A stretch of 64,000 nucleotides of DNA from Vombatus ursinus (lineage: Eukaryota > Chordata > Mammalia > Diprotodontia > Vombatidae), in assembly GCF_900497805.2 (NCBI RefSeq), contig NW_020954713.1, positions 7,290,180 to 7,354,179 of the forward strand. Reading direction: 5' to 3'. Shown piece after piece: positions 1 through 10,295 of the stretch. The notes under the pieces were generated by a model. The model made no database searches. It was not told the DNA's origin and worked only from the letters and a program-made list of their open reading frames with translations. The translations under genes and the position numbers were made by a program. Positions within the stretch are counted from its first letter, which is position 1, and each line of letters starts with the position of its first letter.

Positions 1-585
1 TTTGATCCTAGAGATAATAGGGAGTCACTGGAGATTATGGAGTAGTGGAGTGACATGTTTAGATCTGTGCTAGAGGAAAACCACTTTGGCAGCTAAGTGG
101 AAAATGAACTGGAATAGAGAGTCTTGAGGCAGGGGGACTAACCAATGGGCTGTGGTTATAGTTTAGGCTAGAGATAATGAAGTCCTGAACAAGGATGGTG
201 CTTGTTTGATAGAAGAAGGAGAAGGAGGAAGAAGAGGAAGAAGAAGTAGAAGAAAGAGGAGAAGGAGGAAGAAGAGGAAAAAGAGAAAGAGGGGGAGGAG
301 GAAGAGGAGGAGGAGAAGGAGGAAGAGGAAGAGACTTATAAAAGAGATGTTTTGAAGATAGAAAAGACAAGATTTGACAATGGATTGGCTAGGCAGAGTG
401 AGTGTGAGTGAGAAATCAAGGATGATGTCAACATTGAAAGTTTGGGTGACTAGGAAGTCTAGGGTGCTATTGCTAATAATATGGAAGTTTAGAAGAAGGG
501 AGAGTTTTGGGAAAAGTTAATGAGATGAGATAATATGTTGACATAATCTGTTGAGATGCCTTTGGGATATCATGTAGAATGTGGT
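1..585 (-). mobile_element. L2 LINE fragment, antisense
   Basis: The plus strand carries reverse-complement L2 landmarks in order: 'agggagtcactggag', 'tgctagaggaaaaccactttgg', and a later stretch matching the reverse of the reverse-transcriptase region. It runs off the left window edge and is interrupted by a purine-rich tract. Confidence 0.7.
209..332. repeat. GGA/GAA purine-rich tract
   Basis: About 120 bp of almost pure purine on the plus strand, mainly GAA, GGA and GAGGA words, expanded inside the L2 copy. Confidence 0.9.
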
Positions 586-1068
586 TTTTGAGTCTTGGAG
601 GAAGCCTTATTTGCTCAGATATCTGAGCCAGCTGTCTCTAGTTTCTGTTTGTTTAAGAGCTATAAAAGGCCTTCAGGATCATGGAGTCTTACCCCTTCAT
701 TTTCAAATGAGAAAACTAAGGCTCAGAGCTGTGGAGGGTTTGAACCACTGTCACCAGAACTTGATGTCCAAAGCTGGTGATGCAAAGTATAGGGCTCTTT
801 ACCCTCTGACACATCCAAGGATATTTTCAGAAACAATCTCAGGTGGTGCAAAGTAAGAGGAAACCATTTTTGTGACACAGTGAGTCCTTGTCATTGATTA
901 GTGTTGACTGACTGTCTCAGAAGCAGTTAATCAAGGGGATGAGCTGTGTCAGAATGGCTCCCTCCAAGCGTAGCAGATATGGAAAGATGAAAATACATCC
1001 ATCAGGTCTAGTGGTTTTCTGTGATTTAAAGACTGAGCTCATAAAACCCCAGAGCAATGTCTGGAACG
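586..1068. other. Mostly unassigned; possible SINE scrap
   Basis: No gene seen. Around 680-790 there is a weak antisense MIR3-like stretch ('caaatgagaaaactaaggc'). The remainder is not recognised. Confidence 0.4.
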
Positions 1069-1069
1069 T

Positions 1070-1322
1070 GATAATAATAGTAGCTAGCATTTGTATATCC
1101 CTTTAGGTTTGCAAAGTGTTTTAGAAACATTATTTAATTTTCATCCTCATAACAACCCTGCAAGGTCAGTACTATTAGTATCACCCCCATTTTACAGATA
1201 TGGAACCTAAGGCACAAAAAGAGCAAGTGGCTTGTTCAGGGTCACAGAGCTTGCAAATGTCTGAGGTGGTATTTAAACTCAGGTCTTCCTGATTCCAGGT
1301 CTAACTGCCTTAGGTTCAACCT
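1070..1322 (-). mobile_element. MIR SINE, antisense
   Basis: Near full-length antisense MIR: 'tagctagcatttgtatat' tail, 'cccattttacagatatgg' CORE region, then 'actcaggtcttcctgattcc' head. Confidence 0.8.
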
Positions 1323-1829
1323 TTCAAAGAATGGACTCAGCTGGAAATGATATCTCACAATTTATCCTGTGAGCATGGTAATCTAAAGGAAAATTATACT
1401 ACAAGATAGAAGACCTCTGGGATTGTTCTTAGCTCCAAAGAATTGATACCCACTCTCCTCTCTGCAAAGAGGTTGTTGATTCTGGGTATAGAATGGAACA
1501 TCAATCACTGGACATGGCCATTGTGTGAATGTGTTTGGCTTAGATGCTCTTGAGAGCCATTGGGTACAGAGCACTAGATCTGCAATCAGAGAATCAAAGA
1601 GAAGGGTTGTTAACCCTTCCCGTGGACCATTCAACCAAGTGAACTCTCCAGGAGTATCTCTCTTCCTGCCAGGATCTGACCCAAGATTATATAAGCTCTT
1701 GTTAAGGGACTGTAGGGAATCTGAGTTGAAACTTAGGCTAGTGGCCAAGAGGAAAGATTTTCTCATCTAAGAGAACATGTGAAAGGTGAATATAAAGAAT
1801 TCAGGGAAATATGAAGGCTTATATGAAGT
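1323..1829. other. Unassigned sequence
   Basis: No gene, splice-flanked exon or recognisable repeat. Overlapping open frames on both strands lack any protein signature. Confidence 0.5.
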
Positions 1830-2330
1830 GATACAATTCAATTTAATAAGTATTAAGGACCTATCATGTGCAAGTCAACTCTTCATTTCTTACCAGCTGC
1901 CTTCCTTGGCCTGGATTCCATTATGATCATGCCACTAGGAAACCATCTCATCAGGAAACTCACCATCCCCTGAAACTGAATCACATCTCACGTCTCATCA
2001 GATATCCACACCTCTGTATCTTCTGTCCCTCTGATTGGAATCTCCCCGCTCCTTTCTCAGATTTATTTTGTATAGTGTCTTTCTTCTTAGATTGTAAGCT
2101 CCTTGAGGGCAGGGATTGTCTTTTTTATTATTTGTGTCCCCAGTGCTTAGCACTGTACCTGCCACATAGTAGGCACTTACTAAATGTTTATTGAGTATTG
2201 ACTATTGATGTGCTGGGTACTGTGTTAAATCCTGAACAGACAAAATTAAAAAAAAATTGAAAACAGTTTTAGTCTTAAAGAAGCTGATATTCTAGGGATT
2301 GGGAGGTGGGACTGGTAGAAACAACATAAT
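1830..2330 (-). mobile_element. L2 3' end, antisense, split by another L2
   Basis: Antisense L2 3' end in two parts, 1830-1870 ('aagtattaaggacctatc') and about 2205-2330 ('gctgggtactgtgttaaat'). A plus-strand L2-like piece separates them; 'atgtgc' appears at both junctions. Confidence 0.65.
1871..2208 (+). mobile_element. L2 3' end, sense, nested
   Basis: Ends with the L2 signature 'gattgtaagctccttgaggg', 'cagtgcttagcactgtacct' and 'catagtaggcacttac'. It sits inside an opposite-strand L2. Confidence 0.75.
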
Positions 2331-2389
2331 CAGAACAAGGAAAGCAAAAATTAAAACAACAACAACATACACAATCAATCAGTAATTCA

Positions 2390-2586
2390 CAGAATCATAG
2401 CTGAGGAGACTAGCCTCCCTGCCTTCAAGTCTAACCCACACACAAAGAGGATCCCCACTATAAGACAGCCAAGTGATCATCCAGGCTCTGCTTGAAGACC
2501 TCCAAGGCACCACCTCTCACAGCAGCTCGTTCCATTTTGAAACAGTTCTATTTATTAAGAAATTTATCCTGTCATCAAGCCTAAAT
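2390..2586 (-). mobile_element. L3/CR1 LINE fragment, antisense
   Basis: Reads as the reverse of the L3/CR1 3' end: 'gaatcatagctgaggaga', 'catccaggctctgcttgaag', 'tcgttccattttgaaacag', 'atcctgtcatcaagcc'. A short antisense L2 end follows to about 2665. Confidence 0.75.
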
Positions 2587-2665
2587 TCATTAAGCATTTG
2601 CTACATGCCAGGCACTCTGCTAGGCACCACAGAGATTTAGGGACAAATAGTACAACAATGTAGAT

Positions 2666-3158
2666 GATGTCCGCATGGAGAGACAATAGAATTCTAGCCA
2701 GTTAAGATGGTCAGTATTAATACCCTATTCCTTGCTTTCTGTTAACAATCAATAAATGAATTGTTTAGGGGAATATAATTTGTAAGGGGGTGGGGATTGT
2801 CTGGATGTCCATTGAGAAGTATCTGTTTTGTCAAAACAAAATGAATTGATACTTTAAAAGAAAATGAAAACACATCTCTGTGGATGGTGTTAATCAAAAT
2901 GAAATCTGGCCCAGGCTGATGATTCGATGAAAAATCCCTCCCCTCTGGCAACAGGACTCTTTCTCCTTTAGTTGATTAAAATCTTCTTTACAGTGTAGTC
3001 ACCATTTTCAGCTTTGTTTTAAGAGCTAGGTGAATAGTTGAGGTGAAAGGCGATTTACCTCATAACAGCATCTGATCCTTCTAAGATCCTTCTAATAACA
3101 AAGTGCTCCTGGGGGTCAGGTAGGTGAGTCCCAAGATGTTTGTACTTGGATATTGGTT
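2666..3158. other. Unassigned sequence
   Basis: No gene or confident repeat seen in about 490 bp. Confidence 0.45.
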
Positions 3159-3159
3159 G

Positions 3160-3366
3160 ATCATAAGATAATAGATTTAGAACTGGATGGTATGTCAAAG
3201 GCCACTGAGCCCAACTCTCTCATTTTGCCTATAGGAACACTGAGGCACAGGGAAGAAAATGACTTATCTATAGTCACCTAACTAGTAAGCGTAAGGAATG
3301 AAATTTGGGCCCAAGTGTTCCTGTTCCAAGTCCAGCACTCTGTCTATTATGCTACCCATCTGCCCA
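3160..3366 (-). mobile_element. MIR3 SINE, antisense
   Basis: Antisense MIR3 with the L3/CR1-type end first ('atagatttagaactggatgg'), then a degraded 'cattttgcctataggaacac' CORE and head to 'ctacccatctgcc'. Confidence 0.75.
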
Positions 3367-3664
3367 CAGAGTCCTATACCTTACTAAAGTCACATTATGG
3401 GCCAGTCATGGGTCTGGTCCGTGTCTACTGCTTGCTCCCTGCCTTCCTTTTGTACCCATTCTTCAGCTCTTACTCCTGGCCCTCAGATACTCCCGTTGGG
3501 AGCACAGGAGCTCTGGGGATATATTGGGAGCACTAGAGTAACTACAAGTGAGATATATAGTAGATAACATAGGCAGAAAGTGAATAGTGCTTGAGAGAGG
3601 AAAGTCATGGAAACTGGCCAGAGTTGGGGACGGGGGGAGACATAGGCTAAGATTATTGTAAACC
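3367..3664. other. Unassigned sequence
   Basis: No gene or recognised repeat. Confidence 0.4.
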
Positions 3665-3750
3665 ATGCTCATTATCAAATGAGATAATATTTGTAAAGTG
3701 CTTAACACAGTGCTTGGTACATAATAGATGCTTAATAAACTCTTGTTCCC
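3665..3750 (+). mobile_element. MIR 3' end, sense
   Basis: 'caaatgagataatatttgta' followed by 'cagtgcttggtacataatag' is the L2-like tail of MIR. Confidence 0.7.
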
Positions 3751-4200
3751 TTCCCCTCTGTGTATGTGTTATTCCCTTGGAATTATGGGTAAATGAAAGT
3801 AGCTATTCATGTGTTGATGGTACAATAGGGAGATCAGTGAGGTTTGGAGGTTTTGATATTTACCCATCATTCCATCTTCCCCTTTGCTTTATTCCTCCAA
3901 AACCTATTCTTTGGCCCTATTTTGCCCTACAGTCCCTCCACCCCTTAGTATTTCTCCAGGCCATCACCCCTAGTCTGGCTACTTTGCTTCTTTCCCAATT
4001 TCAGCCCTGTGTTTAACCAATTCAACTTCATACCATCCTATACTCTCTAGTACCTTCTCCTTTGTCCTATTATCGCTCAGGCCTTGACAAACTCTGACAC
4101 TAGATACCCCTTCCTTTTCTGTTCCTATCTACATACAGTTGAATGAAACTGACCGCATTGCCTGGGTCCACTACAAATTTTTGTTATCTAACCTCAACTG

Positions 4201-4450
4201 TGCAGTTAGGTGGTGCAGTGGATATCTGCATAGGTATCTGAAGTCAGGAAGACCTGAGTACAAATCTGGCCTCAGACAGTTACTAGTTGTGTGATGCTGG
4301 CCAAGTCACTTTACCCTGTTTGCCTCAGTTTCCTTATCTGTAAAATAAGCTGGAGAAGGAAATGGCAAACCACTCCAGCATCATTGTCAAGAAAAAGCCA
4401 AATGAGGTCATGGAAAGTCAATCATGACTGAAAATGACTGAACAACAATA
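4201..4450 (+). mobile_element. MAR1 SINE, nested in L2
   Basis: Full-length: 'ggtggtgcagtggat' head, 'cctcagtttccttatctg' CORE, 'ggagaaggaaatggcaaac' RTE-like tail ending 'ctgaacaacaa'. Flanks 'taacctcaac' (4189-4198) and 'taacttcaac' (4449-4458) form a 9/10 target-site duplication. Confidence 0.92.
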
Positions 4451-4482
4451 ACTTCAACCAGGCCGTCACTATAGCAAGACAA

Positions 4483-4759
4483 TTCCTTAATGATGATGAT
4501 GATGGACATTTATTACTACTATACCTAGCATTTATATAATGTGTTAAGGTTTGCAAAGTGGTTGACCAATACTGTCTCATTTAATCCTTGCAACAACCCT
4601 GGGAGGTAGGTGCTATTATTTTCCTCATTTTACAGTTGAGGAAACTGGGAGTGGGAGAGGAGATGTGACTTACCCAGGATCACACAGATAGTAAGTATCT
4701 GAGGTCAAATTCGACCTCAGATCTTCCTGTCTTCAGGTCATTCTATCCACTGCACCACC
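4483..4759 (-). mobile_element. MIR SINE, antisense, nested in L2
   Basis: 'acctagcatttatataatg' tail, 'cctcattttacagttgagg' CORE, then head to 'ctatccactgcaccacc'. L2 sequence continues on both sides. Confidence 0.85.
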
Positions 4760-5484
4760 TTTTATTCTCTCCTAATTGCTTCTCTTTCCCACTGTCCACT
4801 GCAGCTATTTCAAACCTTCTCTTCTGTCCTCAAACCTTTCATGCTATCTCTTCCCTCTATCTCAGCTGAGGACCATCCTCATTATTTCTTGAGAAAATCA
4901 AGGCCATTTACCATAAGCTCCCTCTTCTCTTCTCCTCATCTTGAAACTCTGACATCATCCCCCACTGTCTTGTCCTTTTCTCTAGTCTCTAAAAAAAAGT
5001 TGTAGCTCTTTCTTCTTACCAAGACAAACCCCTCTATGTGTACCCTTGATTCCTGTTACCTCTCATCTTTTCCAATAGGGTAGCCCCACCATCATTCCCT
5101 TTCTCCCTCTAATCATCAAACTCTCCCTATCTATGGTTTCCTTTCTTGATGTCTACACACATGTTTAAATCTTCCCCATCCTTAAAAAAACTCTCCCTAC
5201 ACTCTACCTTTTCCCACCAGCTATCATCTCATATTTCTCTTCCTTCATCAATCACATTCCTTACGCAATTTGTCTACACCCATTGCCTTTACTTCCTCTC
5301 CTGTTACTCTCTTTTCAACCCACTGAAGCCTGCATTCTGACCTCACACTTAACTGAAACAGCTCTTTCCAGAGTTACCAATGATCTAATTAGCAAATCTA
5401 ATGGCCTTTTTCAATCCTCTCCCCTCTCAGATTTTGTGTTTATATACACATATTTGAGAGAGACATTGTACCTAGCACATAAAG

Positions 5485-5690
5485 AGATGATCTCAGAGAC
5501 ATTAAGACTTGTGTTCAAATCCTTCCACTGACATATACTAGATATGTAACTTTAGACAAGCCATTTAATTATTTAGTGCCTTAGGCAATTCTTTAGATTT
5601 CATAGAAGGTGCCAACCTGAATTGGTAGAGAGAGGGTGTCCCCTCATGGGGAGTTTGCCATATCAATGAAATCAATTACTCGCTTCCTAT
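5485..5690 (+). mobile_element. SINE-X copy (unnamed tRNA-related SINE)
   Basis: tRNA/CORE-type head ('gtgttcaaatccttccactg') followed by a body shared with six other copies here: 'ttaggcaattctttag', 'aattggtagagag', then 'tatcaatgaaatcaatt'. I do not recognise a published family name for it. Confidence 0.55.
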
Positions 5691-6075
5691 CCTTTTATAC
5701 ATTTGTTTAAATGTTCTCTCTCCAGCTCTATTGCCCACCTCATGTTAGAATATAAGCTTCTTGAGGGCATAAAAACTAGTTGAAAAAATGGATAGATTGC
5801 CTGACTTGGGGTCTGGAAGAACTGAGTTTGAATCCTGCCTCAGACATTTACTAGCTTGATGACCGTTGCCAACTCACTTACCTCTCATTTGTAAAATTAG
5901 TTTTCCCATCTGTAAAATGGGCATAATATTAGCACCATTCTACATGGTGATCATGGGAGTCAAGTGAGATAATATATATAAAGCACTTTGCAAACTTTAA
6001 CACATTACATAAATGTTAATTATTAATATTTTTATTGTTTTGACTTTGTATACCCAGGACCTTACTCATAACTAT
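5690..6075 (+). mobile_element. L2 3' end, sense, split by MIR
   Basis: L2 wording 'gaatataagcttcttgaggg' stops at a sense MIR (5780-6028) and resumes as 'gactttgtatacccaggacc'. Confidence 0.65.
5780..6028 (+). mobile_element. MIR SINE, sense, nested
   Basis: Near complete MIR: 'gaactgagtttgaatcctg', 'cccatctgtaaaatgggc', 'aagcactttgcaaac'. Confidence 0.8.
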
Positions 6076-6149
6076 TGGTTAAAAGATATCAGTGGTTACA
6101 GTAGATTCTGCATCCAAGTGGTGCCAGGGAAACTACCTCTGGCCATTGG

Positions 6150-6433
6150 ATTCACAGAATCATAGAATTTGAGAGTTGAAAGAGACCTCAAAGGCCATTT
6201 AATCTAACTTAGACCTAACCAAGAATCCATTCTATGACATTTCCCACAAGGGATCATGTAGCTCTTTGAAGACCTCCTTCAAAGAATGAGCTCCCTCAAG
6301 AGGTGGTGAGCTCCCCATGCACAGGTTGGATGACCACTTGCCACAAATGTTGTATGGGGCACTCCTCTCATGTATGAGTTGGTTTAAATGGCTGCTGAGG
6401 TCTCTTTCAACTCTCATATTCTGTGATTCCTGT
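6150..6433. mobile_element. Two opposed L3/CR1 ends forming an inverted repeat
   Basis: 6150-6290 is an antisense and 6291-6433 a sense L3/CR1 piece. Their outer ends (6157-6196, 6390-6429) match as inverted 40-mers at 35/40 bases, including an uninterrupted 21-base core. Confidence 0.75.
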
Positions 6434-6513
6434 AAAGAGGAACTCAATTCCTCCTGAGGCAACCCCACCTATTTTGGGATTGCTATAAGGCACCCTATGA
6501 ATATTACCTAAGG

Positions 6514-6784
6514 CAGGAGTTCTTTTTTTTTTTAAGGAGCTCATAAATGTGTGTGTGTGTGTGTGTGTGTTTGTGTGTGTGTGTATCTTGGACTCCTTTG
6601 ACAGTATGGTAAAGTTCATTGACCCTTCAGAATAAAGTTTTTAAATGCATAAAATAAAATATATAGGATTATAAAGGAAACTTCTTTGAAATAAAGATGT
6701 AATTTTTTCCCATTCAAGTTCATGAAACCCTGGAATTCTACCCACAGACCCCTTGGGTGTGTTCCTTAAGATTAAGAATTCCTG
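6514..6784. mobile_element. hAT-type non-autonomous DNA transposon
   Basis: Inverted termini 'caggagttctt' and 'aagaattcctg' (10/11) bound the element. Flanking octamers 'acctaagg' (6506-6513) and 'atctaaga' (6785-6792) agree at 6/8, as expected of a decayed 8-bp hAT duplication. The interior is A/T-rich with 'aaatgcataaaataaaatat'. Family name not assigned. Confidence 0.7.
6549..6583. repeat. (TG)n microsatellite
   Basis: TG dinucleotide run with one interruption, inside the DNA transposon. Confidence 0.95.
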
Positions 6785-6799
6785 ATCTAAGAACTTCTC

Positions 6800-7270
6800 T
6801 TGGGCTGGTGGCACCCAGACGCCACAGTGTGGAAGCCAGCACCTTAGCCAGTTTGTAACCATCACACATGATATGGGGCAGTGCAAAAACTCTAATACAT
6901 CACTTCAGTGCTGGCTTTAAAAAGAATTGTTTAAAAAAGAAAAAGTAGACTACAAGGGAGTTTGAGCCCCAGTTAGAAATGAACATGAATCTATTCATTT
7001 TCATCTTCCCTTCTCAAGTACAAGAGGCCAGTAACATTCACCTGCTGTGCCATGGGGTTGCCATGACAACTGCTGATATTCCTGTTTGGCATTGCATCTT
7101 CGTTGTTGATTACAATCAGTCTGGTTTGTCAAAACATCTTTTCCCAAGCCACTCTTCACAGTTACCTTTTAATTATTGTTTTAAAAAGTGGAACCAGATC
7201 GTCATGAAGTTTTGCCAGGCATGGGACATTATGTTTTTATAGGAAGATCACAAACAGTTTCCCCATCCTG
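6800..7270. other. Repeat-free block, possible conserved noncoding DNA
   Basis: No interspersed repeat recognised over about 470 bp, flanked by repeats. It contains a palindromic RFX-type X-box and a homeodomain-like 'ttaattatt'. No protein-coding signal. Confidence 0.35.
7057..7070. promoter_or_regulatory. Candidate RFX X-box
   Basis: GTTGCCATGACAAC fits the RFX-family palindrome GTTGCCATGGCAAC with one change. RFX factors bind such sites at ciliary and other genes; occupancy here is unknown. Confidence 0.4.
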
Positions 7271-8155
7271 GTGTATCTGCTGGGTTGTTTGTAAGGGCTA
7301 TTATGTGAAAATCTCTTAGCAATTTTAGAGAAAGATTTCCAAGGTTAAAGAGGAATTGGACAGAAAGGGCCCTGCTGTTTCCCTTTAGATCAGGGAAGGC
7401 AACCCGAAAACTATTACTTTGCACATGGATTCTTTTTTAATTAAAAAAAAAATCTGAAAACTTCCTAGGAAGTAAGCATTTGAATGAGTGGTGGTTTCTA
7501 GTTTCCAAAAAGCATTTCTCTTCCATTTTGTCTTGACTTCTTCCCTTTGGTGAAGCCATGAATGGTTTCCCCATAACTTTTTAGACCCAATCATACAAAA
7601 GTTTTCATGATCCACAGTTACTTGGGGAGGGAGCACTCCACACAGGTGGTAAGTTGCGGAACTGGACCTCTCAAATCTGCAGACTCCAAATTCAGTGCTT
7701 TTTCCATGACATAACATTGTCTACCTGTCTCCTTGACTCCCAGATTCCTTAAAGGTATTCCGCCCCCAATACACAGGTACATCTTTATCGGCTTCTCCTG
7801 ATTCCTCAAATGATGACTTAAGAAATTTGCCTCTAATTGCTTTAAGATTCTTCCTAGGCTATACTGAAATATTCACATCAATCTGATCTCGTGAATTTGA
7901 ATTTTCCTTCTAAGGATGGAGATTGCAGCCTATTCATGCCTGCCTGTATCATGTGACACTTGTCGCTCATTATTCACCAAAGGGGAATCTATCCAGCATG
8001 CTAGAAGCCTTCCTTTCTTTCTCCCAAGAATTCGTGGATACCAATGGAGTACTCTGGCAGTCCACCTGTCACCTCTCACACTCACAGGATTAGCCCATCT
8101 TTTCTTCCAGTCAGATAATTCCTCATGACATCTTTTACTCCTGTTCTTCTGTGGA
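7271..8155. other. Mostly unassigned sequence
   Basis: No gene seen. About 7640-7720 resembles a worn antisense MIR ('agactccaaattcagtgc'). Confidence 0.4.
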
Positions 8156-8156
8156 G

Positions 8157-8275
8157 TTCATATGGTTATAGATTTAGAGCTGGAAGGGCACTTTCAAAGT
8201 CATCCCATTAAAACCCCATCCCCCTATTTTGTAGATGAGAAAACCAAGGGCCAGGAGGGCAAAGTGACCTTGCCT
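8157..8275 (-). mobile_element. MIR3 SINE, antisense, truncated
   Basis: 'tagatttagagctggaaggg' then 'ttgtagatgagaaaaccaag'. It stops abruptly at a SINE-X body. Confidence 0.7.
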
Positions 8276-8408
8276 TGGGCAGTCACTTAACTTCTTGATG
8301 TTCCAGGCAACTGTCTCAGACTATAAACTACGGGAAGGTACAACCTGCACTGGTGAGGGAGCTTCTTCATAGAGAATTTCCTACACTGATAGAATCAAGC
8401 TCTAAACC
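8276..8408 (+). mobile_element. SINE-X copy, 3' part
   Basis: Body 'cttgatgttccaggcaactg', 'aactacgggaaggtac', 'ctggtgagggagcttctt', then 'ctgatagaatcaagc'. Confidence 0.6.
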
Positions 8409-8410
8409 CC

Positions 8411-8653
8411 GGTAGGCAGCTAGATGACATAGTAGGTAGAGTGCCTGGCCTGGAGTCAGAAAGACTCAGCTTCCTAAGTTCAAATCTGGCCTCAGACACT
8501 TACTAGCCATGTGACCTTGGGCAAGTCATTTACCCCGGCTGCTTCAGTTTCCTTATCTGTAAAATGGACTGGAGAAGGAAATGGCAAACTACTCCAGTAT
8601 CTTTGCCAAGAAACTCCAAATAGAGTCACAAAGAGTCAGACCCAACAACAATG
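8411..8653 (+). mobile_element. MAR1 SINE, sense
   Basis: Full-length: 'ggcagctagatgacatag' to 'aatggcaaactactccag' and 'agagtcagacccaacaa'. Confidence 0.9.
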
Positions 8654-8724
8654 AACCCTGGCCCCCAAATCGTCATCATTTGTTCTTCTTACTATAATTT
8701 TCCCTTTTTAAAAAAGGTAAATAT

Positions 8725-8883
8725 CGTGGGGCAGCTAGATGGCACAGTGGATAGAGCTCCAGCCTTGGAGTCAGGAGTACCTGAGTTCAAATCTGGCCTT
8801 AGACACTTGACACTTACTAACTGTGTGACCCTGGGCAAGTCACTTAACCCTGATTGCCTCACCAAAAAAAAAAAGCAAAAAAG
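8725..8883 (+). mobile_element. WSINE1-like SINE, sense, with TSD
   Basis: 'gcagctagatggcacagtgg' head, 'gacacttgacacttacta' body, A-rich tail. Perfect 9-bp duplications 'ggtaaatat' at 8716-8724 and 8884-8892 mark L1-type insertion. Confidence 0.92.
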
Positions 8884-8962
8884 GGTAAATATTTTATTGA
8901 TTCTCTTTTTTTTTTCTAACATCTTTCTTACTTCCCAATAGCCCTCCCCATGGAATCTTCAA

Positions 8963-9090
8963 AGGATTGTAGATGTAGAGCTGAAAGGGACTTCAGAGGT
9001 CCCTGGAATCAATGACTCAAACCTTGCCCAAAGTCATATGGGAGAGTCAGGAACTGAACCCAGGGCCCTTGACTTCAAGAGCACCCCAAG
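8963..9090 (-). mobile_element. MIR3 SINE, antisense
   Basis: 'gatgtagagctgaaagggac' end, 'gcccaaagtcatatggg' and 'gaactgaacccagggccc', with an internal deletion. Confidence 0.65.
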
Positions 9091-9237
9091 AGTTTTCTGC
9101 TTAAAAATAAATGTTTGTGTGTGTTTTTTAATGGTTGTGGTTGAATGACGTTATATGTCTGAAGTAGAAGTGGGGACTTCATGATCATCATATATTCCTT
9201 TCTCTGCCTGGGTATGGTTCATAGTGCCCCAAAACAA

Positions 9238-9485
9238 TTATGATAGTAACATCAAAGATCACTGATCACAAATCACCAAAACAGATGTAATAATGACGAA
9301 AAAGTTGGAAATATTGTGAGAATTACCAAAATGTGACACAGAAATGCAAGGTGAGCACGTGCTGTTGGAAAAACGGCACTGATAGACTTTCTCAGTGCAG
9401 GGTTGCCACCAACCTTCAATTTGTAAAAAACACAATATCTGTGAAGCACAATAAATCAAAGTGCAATAAAGTGAGGTACACTGTG
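9238..9485 (+). mobile_element. Tigger-type (pogo/Tc1) DNA transposon end
   Basis: Matches the remembered Tigger1 3' end: 'catcaaagatcactgatcac', 'gagaattaccaaaatgtgac', 'cagggttgccaccaaccttc', and terminal 'aataaagtgaggtac'. No transposase frame is present. Confidence 0.85.
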
Positions 9486-9507
9486 ACCATCACTATTGTT
9501 GTGGCTG

Positions 9508-9735
9508 TGAGGCATAAGGGTTAGAGCGTGTCCTTTGAGTGAAGAAGACCTATATGCAAGTCCTGTCCCTGACACATACTGACTGTGTGATGTGACCCTG
9601 GGCGAGTCACTTAACTTCTCGATGCTCCAGGCAACCATCTCTGACTATAAATTACAGAGCAAGTGCTAACCGGCATTGGTGGAGGGAGCTTCTTTATGGA
9701 GAATGTCCTATATTGATGGAATCACAGGTCTGGAC
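9508..9735 (+). mobile_element. SINE-X copy, near full length
   Basis: Best copy in the window: head 'acacatactgactgtgtg', CORE-like 'gggcgagtcacttaacttc', body 'tgctccaggcaaccatctc', 'ggcattggtggagggag', end 'tgatggaatcacaggtc'. Confidence 0.65.
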
Positions 9736-9849
9736 CAGAAAAAGAAGAATCGCCTTCATTAGCTCTTCTTACTATTAGTTTGCTTTTTATTTAAAGATAT
9801 TTTGTTTTTCCTAACATCATGTTGCTTCTCAATGATCCTCCTCAAAGGA

Positions 9850-10295
9850 TTCTAGAAGTAGAGCTGAAAGGTTCTAAGCCAACCCCCTCATTTCACAGCT
9901 GAGGAAAATCAGGCCAACGATGATTAAGGGACTTGCCCAAGGTCACATAGGTAGTAAGTAGAAGAGATCCCGGGTCTTCTTGACTCTGGGCGGCTAGGTG
10001 GCACCATAGTGCACAGAGCATCGCACCTGGAGTCAGAAAGACTCATCTTTCTGAGTTTAAATCTGGCCTCAGACACTTAGCAGCTGGGTGACCCTGGGCA
10101 AGTCACTTGACCCTGTTTACCTCAGTTTCCTTATCTGTACAATGAGCTAAAGAAGGAAATGGCCAACCCCTCTGATTATCTCTGCCAAGCCCCAAATGGG
10201 GTCACGAAGAGTTGGTCACAATTGAACAAGAAGAATCTCTTGACCCCAGACTCAAGAGTTTTTCCCACTCTGCCACCCAGTATCCTTTTAGAAAA
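9850..10295 (-). mobile_element. MIR3 SINE, antisense, split by MAR1
   Basis: First half 9850-9987 ('agtagagctgaaagg', 'cttgcccaaggtcacatagg'), second half from about 10238 ('cagactcaagagtttttccc'). Confidence 0.75.
9988..10236 (+). mobile_element. MAR1 SINE nested in MIR3
   Basis: Full-length MAR1. Flanks 'tcttgactct' and 'tcttgacccc' form a decayed duplication (8/10), so this insertion is younger than the MIR3. Confidence 0.92.

Larger units (their letters stand above)
3860..5435 (+). mobile_element. L2-clade LINE, sense, ORF region, two nested SINEs
   Basis: Three colinear blocks (3860-4200, 4451-4482, 4760-5435) form an inactive L2-clade copy. Near 5340-5410 the frame reads TETALSRVTNDLISKSNG, matching the L2 reverse-transcriptase motif region 'STETALxKVTNDL'. 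A MAR1 and a MIR split it. Confidence 0.75.
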
